Positions 50,675 to 59,764 are shown, counted from the first letter of the stretch. The stretch: 64,000 bases of DNA from Roseibium alexandrii DFL-11 (GCF_000158095.2 NZ_CM011002.1:3567203-3631202); one strand, 5' to 3'. Notes: generated by a model from the letters alone, not told the origin. A program made the numbers and translations.

Positions 50675-52171
50675 TTGGATTCTAATCGCCTACTTCTCGC
50701 GTGCTCCATCAGTCTTTGTGCCATCGTCGGCTTGTGGGGTGTCATTGATCCGGAAGGCCTTCAGGCAGTAGCGCGGGAGATCGTCGATCAGTATTTCGTA
50801 AGCCGTGGCTGGTTCGTGATGCTGTCGGTCACGATAATGCTGCTGTTTTGCCTTGGCCTCACCTTCACCCGTTTCGGTGATATCCGCCTTGGTGCCGACG
50901 ACGATCGGCCCGAGTATTCCACGCCCACTTGGATCGCAATGCTGTTTGCTGCGGGGATGGGTGTTGGATTGTTGTTTTGGGCGGTCGCCGAACCGCTCAC
51001 CCACTTTGCATTCCTGAAAGACAAGATTTCTGTCCCTGAAGCTGCGGATTCGGCATTGCTCGCGACCAACTTCAATTGGGGCATTCACGCCTGGGCAATC
51101 TACGGCACAACGGCACTTTCCATTGCCTATTTTAGTTTTCGACGCGGTACGCCCATGCTGGTCAGCGCGCCTTTAAAAAGCCTGTTTCCCGGCGAAAAAT
51201 GGGCTTGGGTTGTGGGCTGGTTTTCCGACTTCATGGCGATCGCTGCAATCGCCATCGGGGTCGGTGGTTCTATTGCAATGGGTGTGTTTCAGGTCGCTGA
51301 CGGCGTATCCGTTCTTGCCGGCACCCAAACAGCGGCACCATGGCTTGTCGGCCTGATATTCTTGGTCATGGTTATTGCTTACATCCCGCCTCTGATGGTG
51401 GACCTCAGCACAGGCATGGCGAAGCTTTCCAACATCGCCATGAGCCTTGCGATCGCGCTTGTTGCCTACACCATCATTATGGGTCCGACAGAGTTTTTGA
51501 TGAACTCGGTGATCGGTGGCATCGGCATGTATATTGCGGATGTCATTCCTGCCGGCTTCCGCACGTTCACTTTCTATGGCGACGAAGTCGGCCGCTGGTT
51601 TCAGGACTGGACGCTGACCTACATGGTCTGGTGGATTGCATGGGGACCTTTTGTCGGGGTCTTCGTTGCGCGCATTTCCAAGGGCCGCACTATCCGGGAA
51701 TTCGTTCTCGGTGTACTGATCGGCCCCACGCTATTTTCCACGATCTGGTTCGGCGCATTTGGCGGTGTCGGCATATTTGAGACTTTAAATGGCAAGGGCG
51801 AGTTGCTGGCGCTGACACAGACTAATGTGGAGCGGATGACGTTTGCTCTTCTTGATCGTCTTCCCTTTGCCACTGTGACCACATTGGCCACTATTTTGGC
51901 CGCCTTCCTATTCATTGTGACCAGTGTGGTCAGCGCAGCCTTTGTGCTCGGGATGTTCTCAACCGGAGGCAATCAAAATCCAAGCGTGAAGATTAAGGTG
52001 ATCTGGGGTGGTTTGCTGGGCGTCCTGGGGGCTGCCATGCTGCTCTCCGGATCGATGTCCGCCGTGCGGACCCTGATTGCCCTCGGTGCCTTACCGTTCG
52101 TCTTCATTACAGCGATGTTGTTCGCCTGCCTGATAAAGGCCCTTATCCTAGACAACCCCAAGGAGACTTGA
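50675..52171 (+). CDS. BCCT family transporter
   Basis: A 498-residue, 12-helix secondary transporter for trimethylammonium or sulfonate-type solutes such as betaine, choline, carnitine or related compounds. The signature region is seen as MVWWIAWGPFVGVFVARISKGRTIREFV, with aromatic-box tryptophans, and GMGVGLLFWAVAEPLTHF near the N-terminus. The start is a TTG at 50675 with GGAGG five bases upstream; an earlier TTG at 50627 lacks such a site. It diverges from soeA, and a 33-codon membrane-peptide gene begins one base after its stop. Substrate is not readable from sequence. Confidence 0.85.
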   Translation: MDSNRLLLACSISLCAIVGLWGVIDPEGLQAVAREIVDQYFVSRGWFVMLSVTIMLLFCLGLTFTRFGDIRLGADDDRPEYSTPTWIAMLFAAGMGVGLLFWAVAEPLTHFAFLKDKISVPEAADSALLATNFNWGIHAWAIYGTTALSIAYFSFRRGTPMLVSAPLKSLFPGEKWAWVVGWFSDFMAIAAIAIGVGGSIAMGVFQVADGVSVLAGTQTAAPWLVGLIFLVMVIAYIPPLMVDLSTGMAKLSNIAMSLAIALVAYTIIMGPTEFLMNSVIGGIGMYIADVIPAGFRTFTFYGDEVGRWFQDWTLTYMVWWIAWGPFVGVFVARISKGRTIREFVLGVLIGPTLFSTIWFGAFGGVGIFETLNGKGELLALTQTNVERMTFALLDRLPFATVTTLATILAAFLFIVTSVVSAAFVLGMFSTGGNQNPSVKIKVIWGGLLGVLGAAMLLSGSMSAVRTLIALGALPFVFITAMLFACLIKALILDNPKET

Positions 52172-52172
52172 G

Positions 52173-52274
52173 ATGCTTATCGGTGATCCGGTCGATACCT
52201 TCATGAACCTGGGGACCTTTGCGTTTATCGGGTTCCTTGCCTGGGTCCTGATGCGCAAGTCGCCAAAAAACTGA
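52173..52274 (+). CDS. 33-residue membrane peptide coupled to the BCCT gene
   Basis: The frame starts one base after the BCCT stop and has AAGGAG eight bases upstream. It reads MLIGDPVDTFMNLGTFAFIG followed by FLAWVLMRKSPKN: a short polar N-terminus, a single hydrophobic helix of about 17 residues and a basic tail, the layout of small transporter-associated membrane proteins. I do not recognise a family. The ribosome site and coupling argue for real translation. Confidence 0.65.
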   Translation: MLIGDPVDTFMNLGTFAFIGFLAWVLMRKSPKN

Positions 52275-52296
52275 ATCACTTAGAGGCTGAAACGCG

Positions 52297-54555
52297 TCAG
52301 CTCGCGCGTTTCAATCCGCTTTCAGCCAACGGCGCCGGACGGTCAAACAGATAACCCTGCAGATACTCGCAGCCGGCATTCACCAAAAAGTCCCGCTGTT
52401 CTTGGGTTTCAACACCTTCGCCAATGGTTTTCATTCCCATCACCTTGGCAATGCCGAGGAGCGTGCGGACAAGCATGTCGTTTTCTTCGCTGATGCCAAT
52501 GCGTGCCACGAAGCTACGGTCGATCTTCATCGTGTTGAACGGGTATTTGTGCAGATAACTCAAGCTGGAATAGCCGGTTCCAAAGTCGTCGATTGCCAGG
52601 CCGATATTCATGTCCCGGAGTTCGGCAAAGACCTTTTGGGTGCATTGGTCCTCCTCAAGCACCAGATCCTCTGTAATCTCGAGAAGCAATTGGTCGGCAG
52701 ACAAACCATAGGTCATCAGAAGGTCAGCCACATGCTCGGCAAACCCCTCTTTCTGGAATTGGCTTGAGCTCACGTTGACCGAGACGCCCGTTGTGCCCCA
52801 ATTGCTGGCGTCACGGATTGCCCGCTCCAAGACCCAATTATCGATTTCGGATGTAAACCCGGCTTCCTTGGCAATAGGCAAAAACACCCCTGGAGAAACA
52901 AGTCCACGCTCCGGATGGCGCCAGCGAATGAGTGCCTCAGCATGTGCCCGTTCGCCTGTCCCGGACACCACAATCGACTGATAGAACAGTTCGAACTGAT
53001 CGTCCTGAAGGGCAGTCGCCAGCTCACTGCGGAGCTGTCGGCGTTCGCAGCGCTCCTCATCCATCCTATTGTCGAACAGCCGGTAAGACCGTTTGCCTTC
53101 GGCCTTACACCTTTGAAGCGCAACATCAGCAGATCGAATGATATCGAGTATGCCTCGGCCATGATCTGGAAAACGCGCAATCCCTGCACTGCAGGATGCA
53201 TCGATCAGACGCCCTTCAAACTCGATTGGCTCGATCAGGTCATCAAACAATCCAACCAGATTGCTCGGGAAGTGGTCTTCCCCGACCCGGCCTTCTACCA
53301 AAATAACAAATTCATCGCCGCCGATCCGGCCGATCAGCACGTCCGGCCCAAGACGCTTTCGTATCCGGACGGCTTGGCTCATGATCAGCCAATCCCCGGC
53401 CATGTGCCCATGGATGTCGTTGACTTCTTTCAAGTTATCCAGGTCCAGATAAACAAGACTGGCACCCTTCATGCGCACGTCCTCGGACGCTAATTGCCTT
53501 TCAGCCTCTTTGTAGAATTGAGCCCGTGTGGTGAAGCCCGTCATAGAATCGTGGGAAGCGGCGCGCCGGGCTTCTCGCTCTTGCAGTGCCAATTCGCTTT
53601 TGGCCTGTGTGATCTGGCGTAAAGCCGCAAGAACCATGATCAAAATGGTTCCCAGAGACAAAAACAAAACCGGGATCGAGGACATGATCACACCGGTTGC
53701 CCGGCTGATCGGGTTCCAAACCAGCTGAGCCACTTTCGAACCCGCTGCATTTTTCAATGAAATGCCGATCATGCCTTCCGGAGTTTTATCTTGCAGTTCA
53801 AGTTCTTCGACTGGAAGGACGGAGAGCAATTCTGCCAATCTGCGGTCATTCAGTTCAAAAATCGAGATCAGAATGAACGGTTCCTGATAGACCATCGGAA
53901 TACCGCCTGGATCTGGAACAACCGCAAAAGCGGCCACAAGACTGGGAATGCCGTTTACTCTGAATACATCCGATCCGTTCAGATCCGCCAAGTCACCGGC
54001 GAACAGAATATCTCCGTCCGGATTCGCGGTGAGCGCGGCTAGATAATTGTTACGTATCAACTGCAACGCATCGGCAAAGTCACTGTTCAGGACCTCTCGG
54101 ATTACCTTTTGGGCTGGTTCGCCTGACTTGCTTGCTGAAAAAGTGAGGCCATCACTGGGCGCTATCAATCCTGAATAATCTGGCGAGAAATCACCAGCCA
54201 TATCAACGCCAAAACGATCTGCAATCCAGTCAGGATCGGGATTTGAGACGATGTTGATGTACGCAGCATTTGAAGCCGCATACCGCTCCATCTCGTCGAC
54301 CAGTGATTGCCGGTAGCTGTCGAAAATCCGGGAAACGGCCGTCACTTCACGCTGTGCAGTTTCCTTTTCGGCCAGCCATACCTTGATGAAAACTGCCCCG
54401 AAAACAACCAGCACGATCGTGAATAAAACAGGCACGACAGCCACAGGCGCGACAAATAACGTATTTATTCCAATGCGTCTTTTTACGATATCTTCGCGGT
54501 CTAGACGTCCGCCATCATAGACTGTTTCGTCATATTTATCGTCAATATTACCCAT
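52297..54555 (-). CDS. Membrane-anchored GGDEF-EAL protein with extracytoplasmic sensor
   Basis: A 752-residue cyclic-di-GMP enzyme. Helix 1 (about 32-60) and helix 2 (about 289-312) flank a periplasmic sensor of about 225 residues resembling CHASE4. The GGDEF domain follows with the intact active motif IGGDEF at about 411-416; an EAL domain (about 505-745) has AEALIRW, a catalytic-site ITEDLVLEED and AIDDFGTGYSSLSYL. Both activities look possible, though many such proteins favour one. The N-terminal HDSMTGF replaces the usual HDxLTGL. There is no operon partner. Confidence 0.87.
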   Translation of the reverse strand: MGNIDDKYDETVYDGGRLDREDIVKRRIGINTLFVAPVAVVPVLFTIVLVVFGAVFIKVWLAEKETAQREVTAVSRIFDSYRQSLVDEMERYAASNAAYINIVSNPDPDWIADRFGVDMAGDFSPDYSGLIAPSDGLTFSASKSGEPAQKVIREVLNSDFADALQLIRNNYLAALTANPDGDILFAGDLADLNGSDVFRVNGIPSLVAAFAVVPDPGGIPMVYQEPFILISIFELNDRRLAELLSVLPVEELELQDKTPEGMIGISLKNAAGSKVAQLVWNPISRATGVIMSSIPVLFLSLGTILIMVLAALRQITQAKSELALQEREARRAASHDSMTGFTTRAQFYKEAERQLASEDVRMKGASLVYLDLDNLKEVNDIHGHMAGDWLIMSQAVRIRKRLGPDVLIGRIGGDEFVILVEGRVGEDHFPSNLVGLFDDLIEPIEFEGRLIDASCSAGIARFPDHGRGILDIIRSADVALQRCKAEGKRSYRLFDNRMDEERCERRQLRSELATALQDDQFELFYQSIVVSGTGERAHAEALIRWRHPERGLVSPGVFLPIAKEAGFTSEIDNWVLERAIRDASNWGTTGVSVNVSSSQFQKEGFAEHVADLLMTYGLSADQLLLEITEDLVLEEDQCTQKVFAELRDMNIGLAIDDFGTGYSSLSYLHKYPFNTMKIDRSFVARIGISEENDMLVRTLLGIAKVMGMKTIGEGVETQEQRDFLVNAGCEYLQGYLFDRPAPLAESGLKRAS

Positions 54556-54629
54556 ATTCTATCCAGATCAGGACGATATGAAGTAGTTTTTAAAGGTAAT
54601 TCTCTAATTTTCTCTCAATACGTGCAAAA

Positions 54630-54665
54630 CAACAAAAATAGCCGGGACGGACGAACCACCCCGGC
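54630..54665 (-). terminator. Terminator of the binding-protein gene
   Basis: On the minus strand a six-base GC stem (GCCGGG/CCCGGC, 54641-54665) with a partly paired 13-base centre is followed by TATTTTTGTTGTTTT. It lies about 30 bases after the stop of the gene at 54697. Confidence 0.7.
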
Positions 54666-54696
54666 ATCAGAACTATTTGAACAAAGCCCGCTCTGC

Positions 54697-55686
54697 TTAG
54701 AGCTTGTCTGTCACTGCCGTTGAGGTCGCGCCCTCAGGCTCCTTGGTAATAACCGGATCAGACCCACCAGACAGGAGAGACTTCACGGTCCGCTCATAGG
54801 CGGCCATGTCCAACTTGCCGTCAGACCCATCGACCAGCTTGTTGATCTCGCCAACCATCCGGATCTGATGCTTTTCGGTTTGAGCACCGGTCGCGTCGTT
54901 TTCCAGAACGATTTCAGCTGCTTCTTCCGGGTTTTCGGCGGCATAAGCCCAGCCCTTCATGGAGGCTTTTACAAAGCGTGCCAGCTTGTCGACCATTGCC
55001 GGGTCCTCAAGGCTGGACTCCAGGACATAAAGGCCATCTTCAAGGGTCGCGACGCCCTGGTCTTCATATTTGAAAACCACCAGCTCTTCCGCGGGAATGC
55101 CTGCGTCGATCACCTGCCAGTATTCGTTGTAGGTCATCGTGGAAATGCAGTCGGCCTGCTTCTGAAGCAGCGGATCCACATTGAAGCCCTGCTTGAGAAC
55201 CGTCACGCCACCGTCACTGCCGTCAGTTGCAATGCCAAGCTGGCTCATCCAGGATAGAAACGGATATTCATTGCCGAAGAACCAGACGCCAAGTGTCTTG
55301 CCGCGGAAGTCTTCCGGAGAAGAAATTCCGGTTTCTTTCCGGCACGTCAGCATCATCCCGGACTTCTGGAACGGCTGGGCGATGTTGACGAGCGGCACGC
55401 CCTTTTCGCGCGATGCCAAAGCCGACGGCATCCAGTCGATGATGACATCTGCACCGCCACCGGCGATCACCTGCGGCGGCGCAATGTCCGGACCGCCCGG
55501 CTTGATTGTGACATCAAGGTCTTCCTCTTCGTAGAAGCCTTTGTCTTTGGCGACGTAGTAACCTGCAAACTGGCCTTGCGTGACCCATTTCAACTGAAGC
55601 GTCAGCTCGTCGGCAGCCTGCGCTCCGGTCGCAAACAGACCAGCGCCAAGGACCGAAGCCAGTGCCAGACTTTTGAGTGCCTTCAT
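54697..55686 (-). CDS. ABC transporter substrate-binding protein, NMT1/THI5-like
   Basis: A 329-residue periplasmic binding protein. The signal peptide is MKALKSLALASVLGAGLFA with cleavage after AQA near 24. LTLQLKWVTQGQFAGYYVAKDKGFYEEEDLDVTI is the hallmark N-terminus of NMT1/THI5-type proteins that bind pyrimidine precursors, riboflavin-like or aromatic compounds. ATG 55686 is preferred: AGGGG lies seven bases upstream, whereas the ATG two codons earlier is too close. The permease and ATPase genes are not adjacent in the window. A RutR-like site in the shared upstream region suggests a pyrimidine ligand. Confidence 0.8.
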   Translation of the reverse strand: MKALKSLALASVLGAGLFATGAQAADELTLQLKWVTQGQFAGYYVAKDKGFYEEEDLDVTIKPGGPDIAPPQVIAGGGADVIIDWMPSALASREKGVPLVNIAQPFQKSGMMLTCRKETGISSPEDFRGKTLGVWFFGNEYPFLSWMSQLGIATDGSDGGVTVLKQGFNVDPLLQKQADCISTMTYNEYWQVIDAGIPAEELVVFKYEDQGVATLEDGLYVLESSLEDPAMVDKLARFVKASMKGWAYAAENPEEAAEIVLENDATGAQTEKHQIRMVGEINKLVDGSDGKLDMAAYERTVKSLLSGGSDPVITKEPEGATSTAVTDKL

Positions 55687-56099
55687 TGCCATTCCCCTAT
55701 TGTTTATGGGCGTGCCTTGGTGGCTCCGCCCGTCTCTGGAATTCAAACCTTGCCGGGAATAAAGGAATGAGCATCTCCCTCACGCTCTTGCACATTCCCC
55801 GCAATATGGCCGCGCTGCACTGTGCGGACGTGTCGTCTTCTCCACAGTCAGCCTGACCAAATGGTCAAGAAAATCTAGAAAGCTGCCAGCTCTCTGGTCA
55901 AGACTATTTTTTAGTCATGCGGAATTTTAATTCTGTTGACCCGTTAATTCGCTCATATTGTTTCTATTTTCCAATTTCCACTCAAGCTTGCGTTGCCATG
56001 ACATTGGCAATTCCTGCAGTATCAACCATGCTGCCTTTGAATGGAACTCAGGCAAGCCTCATACTGATGGACAACAGCCAAGACGCGCAAGGTCTTTCC
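55687..56099. other. Divergent region between the binding protein and the nitroreductase
   Basis: The 413 bases carry the RutR-like palindrome and an extra half-site (TGGTCAA at 55895). An open frame continues upstream of the nitroreductase start to 55917, but it has no ribosome site and its sequence does not resemble the family, so I leave it out. No riboswitch motif was recognised. Confidence 0.5.
55853..55868. promoter_or_regulatory. Candidate RutR operator
   Basis: The site CTGACCAAATGGTCAA has perfect TGACCA/TGGTCA arms and matches 13 of the 14 defined bases of the RutR consensus TTGACCA-N2-TGGTCAA. It lies between the divergent binding-protein and nitroreductase genes. A second such site is at the preT promoter, 12.7 kb away. 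Confidence 0.65.
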
Positions 56100-56801
56100 A
56101 TGATCGACAAATCAACCCTCGTCTACACGGCCGTTCCAATGCCGGACCGGCGGGCTGTTTCCGATGAAGACATGCGCCAGCGCGCCGATGAGTTTCTGGA
56201 AGATGTTCGCACACGGCATACGGTTCGCCAGTTTTCCGACAAACCGGTAGAGCGCAGTGTGATCGAAACCTGCATACGCGCTGCCGGAACCGCTCCTAGC
56301 GGCGCCAATCATCAACCCTGGCATTTTGTGGCAATCCGTAATCCAGACCTAAAACGCCAGATTCGGGAAGCAGCCGAAGAAGAAGAGCAAAAGTTTTATG
56401 ATGGCGGCGCGGGAGATGCCTGGATCAAGGCGCTGGAACCGATCGGCACCAACGCGCACAAACCGCATCTGGAAATCGCTCCATGGCTAATTGTGATCTT
56501 TGCCCAGCGCTGGGGCACGTATGAAGACGGCACGCGCTACAAGCACTACTATGTTCCTGAAAGCGTCGGGATCGCGACCGGTGTGCTGATCACGGCTTTG
56601 CACCATGCAGGTCTCAGCACCTTGACCCATACGCCCAACCCTATGCGGTTTTTGAACGATATTCTGGACCGCCCGGAAGCCGAAAAGCCCGTCATGATCC
56701 TCGCCGTCGGCCACCCGGCAACCGACGCCACCGTTCCAGCCGCAGCCAAAATCAAAAAACCTCTCAAAGAGATCCTAAGTGTGTTTGATACCGAGGCTTA
56801 G
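56100..56801 (+). CDS. Nitroreductase family protein
   Basis: A 233-residue FMN-dependent oxidoreductase. RTRHTVRQFSDKPVERSVIE at the start and AAGTAPSGANHQPWHFVAI are the FMN phosphate and isoalloxazine contacts, with GIATGVLITALHHAGLSTLTHTP as the dimer helix. The N-terminal part resembles the iodotyrosine-deiodinase-like subgroup. I use ATG 56100, which gives the family length; the frame is open far upstream. Possible roles include reduction of nitro or quinone compounds, or a RutE-like step, the last suggested only by the RutR-like site upstream. Confidence 0.8.
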   Translation: MIDKSTLVYTAVPMPDRRAVSDEDMRQRADEFLEDVRTRHTVRQFSDKPVERSVIETCIRAAGTAPSGANHQPWHFVAIRNPDLKRQIREAAEEEEQKFYDGGAGDAWIKALEPIGTNAHKPHLEIAPWLIVIFAQRWGTYEDGTRYKHYYVPESVGIATGVLITALHHAGLSTLTHTPNPMRFLNDILDRPEAEKPVMILAVGHPATDATVPAAAKIKKPLKEILSVFDTEA

Positions 56802-56868
56802 TTCGGAAAAAATTGGAGACTTGAGCACCGTCTCAAAGGGCTAAGCTGTACCGGCGTTTGCGCAGCAA

Positions 56869-57432
56869 TCAGCTGTCGTCTTCGTGAAGAATCTCTGTTT
56901 TGAACCGCGGGCGCCGGATATGAAAATCATTAAGACTGAAGTCACCGACAATGTCACTTACAAACAAGGCTGAATGCTCCAACGACAACTGTACGACGAT
57001 GACAGTGTCGCCTTCTGCGAGGGTGGGAAAATCAAACTGGGCCAAATCTTCCTCTGTCAGAAGCGCATCGTCATCGTTGCTCTCTGACCAGTGAACCTCC
57101 AATTCATCCTCATCATCGAAGAAATTGCGGACACTCGAAACTGTCATGGTGAAATTGCTGTCGGTCGCGTAATTTCCGAGAATAGACTCCGCCGTTGCTT
57201 CAATAAGATCGAAGTCATCTTCTGTAAACTCAACACCGTCGAAGCGCGTAACGAGATCTGTTGTCACACTCGCTGCTCGCTCAAGCTGACGGGAAGCGCG
57301 GAACCCATCAAACAAACTGGCGGTGTTCAAAAAAATCAAAATCAATAATGGGAAAATCAGCGCAAATTCGACGGCCGCAACTCCGTTCGTGTCTGTCCGG
57401 AATTTCCGTAGGCGTGTGGATCGTATCGGCAT
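56869..57432 (-). CDS. TadE-like pseudopilin assembly protein
   Basis: A 187-residue protein of the TadE/TadF family. The N-terminal segment RTDTNGVAAVEFALIFPLLILIF is the typical prepilin-like motif with Glu (residue 22) inside the hydrophobic helix, cut by a prepilin peptidase. The rest is acidic and probably periplasmic. It ends a three-gene set with a second TadE-like gene and a vWA-type TadG, with only two bases between the two TadE-like genes. No other tad genes (secretin, ATPase, Flp pilin) are in the window. Confidence 0.78.
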   Translation of the reverse strand: MPIRSTRLRKFRTDTNGVAAVEFALIFPLLILIFLNTASLFDGFRASRQLERAASVTTDLVTRFDGVEFTEDDFDLIEATAESILGNYATDSNFTMTVSSVRNFFDDEDELEVHWSESNDDDALLTEEDLAQFDFPTLAEGDTVIVVQLSLEHSALFVSDIVGDFSLNDFHIRRPRFKTEILHEDDS

Positions 57433-57434
57433 TG

Positions 57435-57974
57435 TTAGAAAGGCTCGTTCATGAAGGCCATTGAAGACACCATCTCATATTGGTTATTAGCGCTTTTAGA
57501 CAGCGCCAGACCAAATCCCAACCCAGGCGTATAGACATCTGTCGTCAGACAAGCCCGCATGAATACGATGCTGCTGGTGCTGCCGGGATTGAAAGTCACA
57601 ACGGGTTTAAAGTCATTGCTTGTGTCCACACAAACGGCATTCGTTTCCGGCAGATCGATCAGACTTGAGATTTCAATGAGCTCAATGGTGAGGTTGTTGA
57701 CGCAATCAGGAACAACAATTCCCACGATCTCACAGATGTCTTCTTCAAAATCTTCACGGGACACTGTGTTGTCGGCCAAACCTTTTGTGACAGCCCCAAT
57801 ATAGACTGACTTCGACGTCGTGTTCACAGCATGGTCCAGCATTGTCATCCGGATAAACAAGAGCCCCATCTCAAAACAAGACAGAAACAACGCAAAAAAT
57901 GGCAGCCCAATAAGCGCAAACTCTACGGCTGTCGCACCGTCTTTCTTTTTAAGGAAACTTCGCAACACACGCAT
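57435..57974 (-). CDS. TadE/TadF-like pilus assembly protein
   Basis: A 179-residue relative of TadE or TadF. KKDGATAVEFALIGLPFFALFLSCFEMGLLF has the prepilin-like cleavage context and transmembrane helix. The remainder contains three to four cysteines (EDICEIV, PDCVNN, NAVCVDT, RACLTT) that could form disulfides. It lies between the TadG-like gene (10 bases upstream) and the second TadE gene. Role: minor pseudopilin of a tight-adherence-type system. Confidence 0.75.
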   Translation of the reverse strand: MRVLRSFLKKKDGATAVEFALIGLPFFALFLSCFEMGLLFIRMTMLDHAVNTTSKSVYIGAVTKGLADNTVSREDFEEDICEIVGIVVPDCVNNLTIELIEISSLIDLPETNAVCVDTSNDFKPVVTFNPGSTSSIVFMRACLTTDVYTPGLGFGLALSKSANNQYEMVSSMAFMNEPF

Positions 57975-57984
57975 TGAAATTAAC

Positions 57985-59394
57985 CTAACCGGAGACCCGA
58001 AGGTTGTTGACCGCTGATGCTATCGCATTGAATGCATCTTCGATGTTCAAACCCTCCACAAAGTAGTAATTTGAAAGACTTGACGCACAATACTTAAGCA
58101 GCTGATCTGGAAGAGAACCGCTATTGATTTGAAATCCTATCGTATATACTTGAACATTGTTATCGTTCAAATATTCACAGACGCGCTTGAAGTATGCAAC
58201 CGCATCATCAGCTTTAGTGGAAGCAGTATTTATATTGCCTTTGGATACGATGGTTTGCTGAGTTTTGTTTTTGATTTTGCCAGTCGTTGTGTAATCTCTT
58301 GGCCGAAACTGCGCAGTAATCGCGCCGTCTGTCATGATGACCGCAACCTTGAGCGTGTCTTCATCGTTGAAATCAGCCGGCCGGTCCGAAAAATCACCGC
58401 CCAGCTGACCCCTCATTGAACCGGACAGCACCTTCGCGCCCCACAGTGCCCCGATGTCCATTCCGGTGCCATCGGACAAATCCATGTCATCAATCAAAGC
58501 TTTCAAATCGGTTGTATTATTTGAGTTCAACACCATTGCGGAGTCTTCAGACGGGCACCAGGGATTGGTGGCCACCCACTTTGTAAAGTCCGGCACTTGC
58601 GGGCGGCTGTTCGCCGGTATCGCGGCCATATCGAAGTCATCATCCGTGTATTCGATGCAACCCTCTCTCTCCGTAGAGAACATGAATTTGCCGTAGGGAA
58701 CGTTTTTGTTCACGTAGTAATTGGCCGAACTTGGCGAATCGATAACCCCCGGGGTCGATGAGTTCACAGCGTATGTATCGTAGAAGTCACCGATGTTAAC
58801 GGTTCCGCCGAATGGTATGATGCTCAGGGACGTGTATTCCTTGTCTTCGTCTTCCTTGAGCATCGTGTCGATGAAACCCTTTGCAGCTTCCCGCAGGCTT
58901 GTGATTTTTGACCCGCCCATGGACGAGGAAATATCAAGAACAACGGATACTTCGATGTTTTGCGCAGCTTGCTGAGCGACTGAAGATGCCAAAACACTCG
59001 TCTTATCGATCCCGGCCAGCTTCAAAATCGTCATTTCAATATCAACGGTCGCAGTGATCTCGACAGACTTTGCGTTGAGGCTGTCCGTCACATCCCCCAT
59101 CGTCAACTTCAGAGTTGTCCACGGCGCCGTGTCAGGAAGATTGGCCTGAATATACTCATCCACCGTATCTTCGATATCCGCAGTGTTGCTCAACGAAGCG
59201 GCCGCAAGCGTCGCTGAGTCCAACGTGGATTGGAGTTTTGCCTGAGCGGTCGTCATCCGGACTACATCAAGACTCCCGATCGTGATCAGCATCAGTGGTA
59301 CAAACGCCAAAGCTGTCAGAATGGCGACATTACCGGACCGATCCGCCCCCAAGCTGGAAAAACGGGACGCAAGTATTGGAAAAAGTGAGCGCAA
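57985..59394 (-). CDS. TadG-like protein with von Willebrand A domain
   Basis: A 469-residue protein: an N-terminal TadG segment with one helix (DRSGNVAILTALAFVPLMLITIG), then a periplasmic vWA domain whose metal-ion site reads VVLDISSSMGGSKI (Asp-x-Ser-x-Ser) with later conserved Asp in IMTDGAIT. Proteins of this kind help anchor or assemble Flp/Tad pili. The start appears to be a TTG at 59394: no ATG lies between the preceding stop and the conserved N-terminus, and no strong ribosome site was found. It heads the tad set. Confidence 0.78.
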   Translation of the reverse strand: MRSLFPILASRFSSLGADRSGNVAILTALAFVPLMLITIGSLDVVRMTTAQAKLQSTLDSATLAAASLSNTADIEDTVDEYIQANLPDTAPWTTLKLTMGDVTDSLNAKSVEITATVDIEMTILKLAGIDKTSVLASSVAQQAAQNIEVSVVLDISSSMGGSKITSLREAAKGFIDTMLKEDEDKEYTSLSIIPFGGTVNIGDFYDTYAVNSSTPGVIDSPSSANYYVNKNVPYGKFMFSTEREGCIEYTDDDFDMAAIPANSRPQVPDFTKWVATNPWCPSEDSAMVLNSNNTTDLKALIDDMDLSDGTGMDIGALWGAKVLSGSMRGQLGGDFSDRPADFNDEDTLKVAVIMTDGAITAQFRPRDYTTTGKIKNKTQQTIVSKGNINTASTKADDAVAYFKRVCEYLNDNNVQVYTIGFQINSGSLPDQLLKYCASSLSNYYFVEGLNIEDAFNAIASAVNNLRVSG

Positions 59395-59764
59395 TTGCGG
59401 TATCCGTAATCTAATTTTGCTTTACAGCTGTGGCTCCGGTCTTCAGACCCTGAACGGATCAACGTCGACCAAAGATCGGTACAGTATTTCTGAAATAACA
59501 ATCCGACCACTTCTATAGAGTTAATCTGAATAAATAAATTAGATATGGTTACACTTGCCTGAACGCAGCTTTATTGCCTATTTTTTGTTCATACTACGTA
59601 TTTTTGTCAGTATCTGTGTAGAGCGAGCTTTGAATCTGGTCATCCGCGCAAAGATTAATCTCCTTCTTTTCCAGAAAATCGAGAAATTGGTCCATAAAAA
59701 ATCGTGATCACAAGTCTGTGTTTACGGAACGATAAACATGCCCTCGCGTTCGCTCACTTGATGA
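59395..59764. other. Divergent promoter region between tadG and the lyase gene
   Basis: 370 bases of AT-rich DNA with no gene. I looked for CtrA (TTAA-N7-TTAA) and LexA patterns and found no full match. Confidence 0.45.

Noticed and set aside
55687..55916. TPP or other riboswitch in front of the NMT1/THI5-like gene
   Set aside because: The conserved TPP strings are absent on either strand, and a protein-binding palindrome accounts for the visible structure.
55917..56099. Extended N-terminus of the nitroreductase
   Set aside because: The region has no ribosome site, contains unconserved residues and would give a protein 61 residues longer than usual.
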